A stretch of DNA of 64,000 bases from Trichosporon coremiiforme (lineage: Eukaryota > Basidiomycota > Tremellomycetes > Trichosporonales > Trichosporonaceae): assembly GCA_039545355.1 (NCBI GenBank), contig BCJJ01000044.1, forward strand, positions 34,112 to 98,111, in the 5' to 3' direction. Below the pieces are notes generated by a model. It was not told where the DNA came from and made no database searches. It was given only the letters and a program-made list of their open reading frames with translations. Made by a program: the position numbers and the translations under genes. Shown here one piece after another: positions 63,690 through 64,000 of the stretch (positions within the stretch are counted from its first letter, which is position 1; each line of letters begins with the position of its first letter).

Positions 63690-64000
63690 CTAACGGCGCC
63701 TGGGAGGCGTGTCATCGTCATATCTTCTACGAGGGGGTGGGGAGTCACCGCGACGGCGCGGGGGAGGGCTATCGTCTCGGCGGCGGGCGGGGGGACTGTC
63801 GTCGCGACGCCGAGGTGACGGACTGTCGCGGCGTCGTTGAGGAGGGCTCACACTGTCCCGGCGACGATTGGGGCTGTCGTCGCGACGGCGGGGAGGAGGC
63901 GAGTCCTTGCGGCGACGCTCATGGCTCGGGCTGAGCGAGTCTGAGTAACGCCTTCGACGGGGAGGCGAGCGATCAGAAGCATCGGAGTACCGCCGGCGCG
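63690..64000 (-). CDS. RS/RD-rich protein, probably splicing-related, partial (5' part outside window)
   Basis: The minus strand is open from base 64,000 to a TAG at 63,690. It encodes about 100 residues of Arg/Asp/Ser/Pro repeats such as RRRDDSPPARRRDDSPPPRR, ending DDDTPPRRR. This arginine-serine/aspartate composition is typical of SR-like splicing proteins (for example C-terminal tails of Prp38-, U1-70K- or SRRM1-type proteins). The start and any RNA-binding domain lie outside the window, so the family cannot be fixed. Confidence 0.6.
   Translation of the reverse strand, partial: RRRYSDASDRSPPRRRRYSDSLSPSHERRRKDSPPPRRRDDSPNRRRDSVSPPQRRRDSPSPRRRDDSPPARRRDDSPPPRRRGDSPPPRRRYDDDTPPRRR

Overview
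The window looks like nuclear DNA of a basidiomycete yeast. It is GC-rich, and most genes carry several short introns (about 33-60 nt) with GTGAGT or GTAAGT donors and CTGAC/CTAAC branch-like motifs. The proteins are fungal: a Dam1 kinetochore subunit, a GH3 beta-glucosidase and a fungal complex I 12-kDa subunit. A Tremellomycete, perhaps of the Trichosporonales, is my best guess, but this rests on gene style and not on a search.

Left part (1-8.5 kb): the 5' end of an unknown low-complexity protein, delta-COP (RET2), a TAF8-like TFIID subunit and eIF5A. Middle-left (9.5-21 kb): no recognisable housekeeping gene. It holds a cluster of at least five related copies of an unfamiliar family. Its modules are an N-terminal helical domain, a domain marked by GLPGCFSG, an array of C4 zinc knuckles (some strikingly GATA-like), a basic nuclear-localisation-like patch, an OTU-like cysteine protease domain and a C-terminal tail. 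One copy (unit A) can be read as a spliced gene from 9840. The others are broken by frameshifts, stops, module deletions and a 43-nt poly-C run. This is the most likely place for something undescribed.

Right of it (21-42.8 kb): an FSH-type serine hydrolase, a large Sec7-PH ARF exchange factor, an ASH1-like SET methyltransferase with four AT-hooks, the GID E3 ligase subunit RMD5/GID2, a BTB protein with a glycine-tryptophan tail resembling an Argonaute hook, DAM1 and an unknown small protein. After a 2.8-kb gap (42.8-45.6 kb) come a secreted beta-glucosidase, NatB catalytic subunit NAT3, an HD-domain 5'-nucleotidase, vacuolar endopolyphosphatase PPN1, the ribosome-biogenesis factor IMP4, a JSN1-type Pumilio protein with 15 exons, a complex I 12-kDa subunit, a MEMO1 homologue and the 3' end of an RS-rich splicing-type protein.

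Apart from the OTU/zinc-finger cluster the genes are functionally unrelated and closely packed in divergent and convergent pairs. Exon boundaries given for RET2, TAF8-like, eIF5A, FSH, GID2, DAM1, BGL, NAT3, HD, PPN1, IMP4, PUF, NDUFB10-like and MEMO1 were checked by hand so that every exon sum is a multiple of three. No rRNA, tRNA, CRISPR array or recognisable transposon was found.
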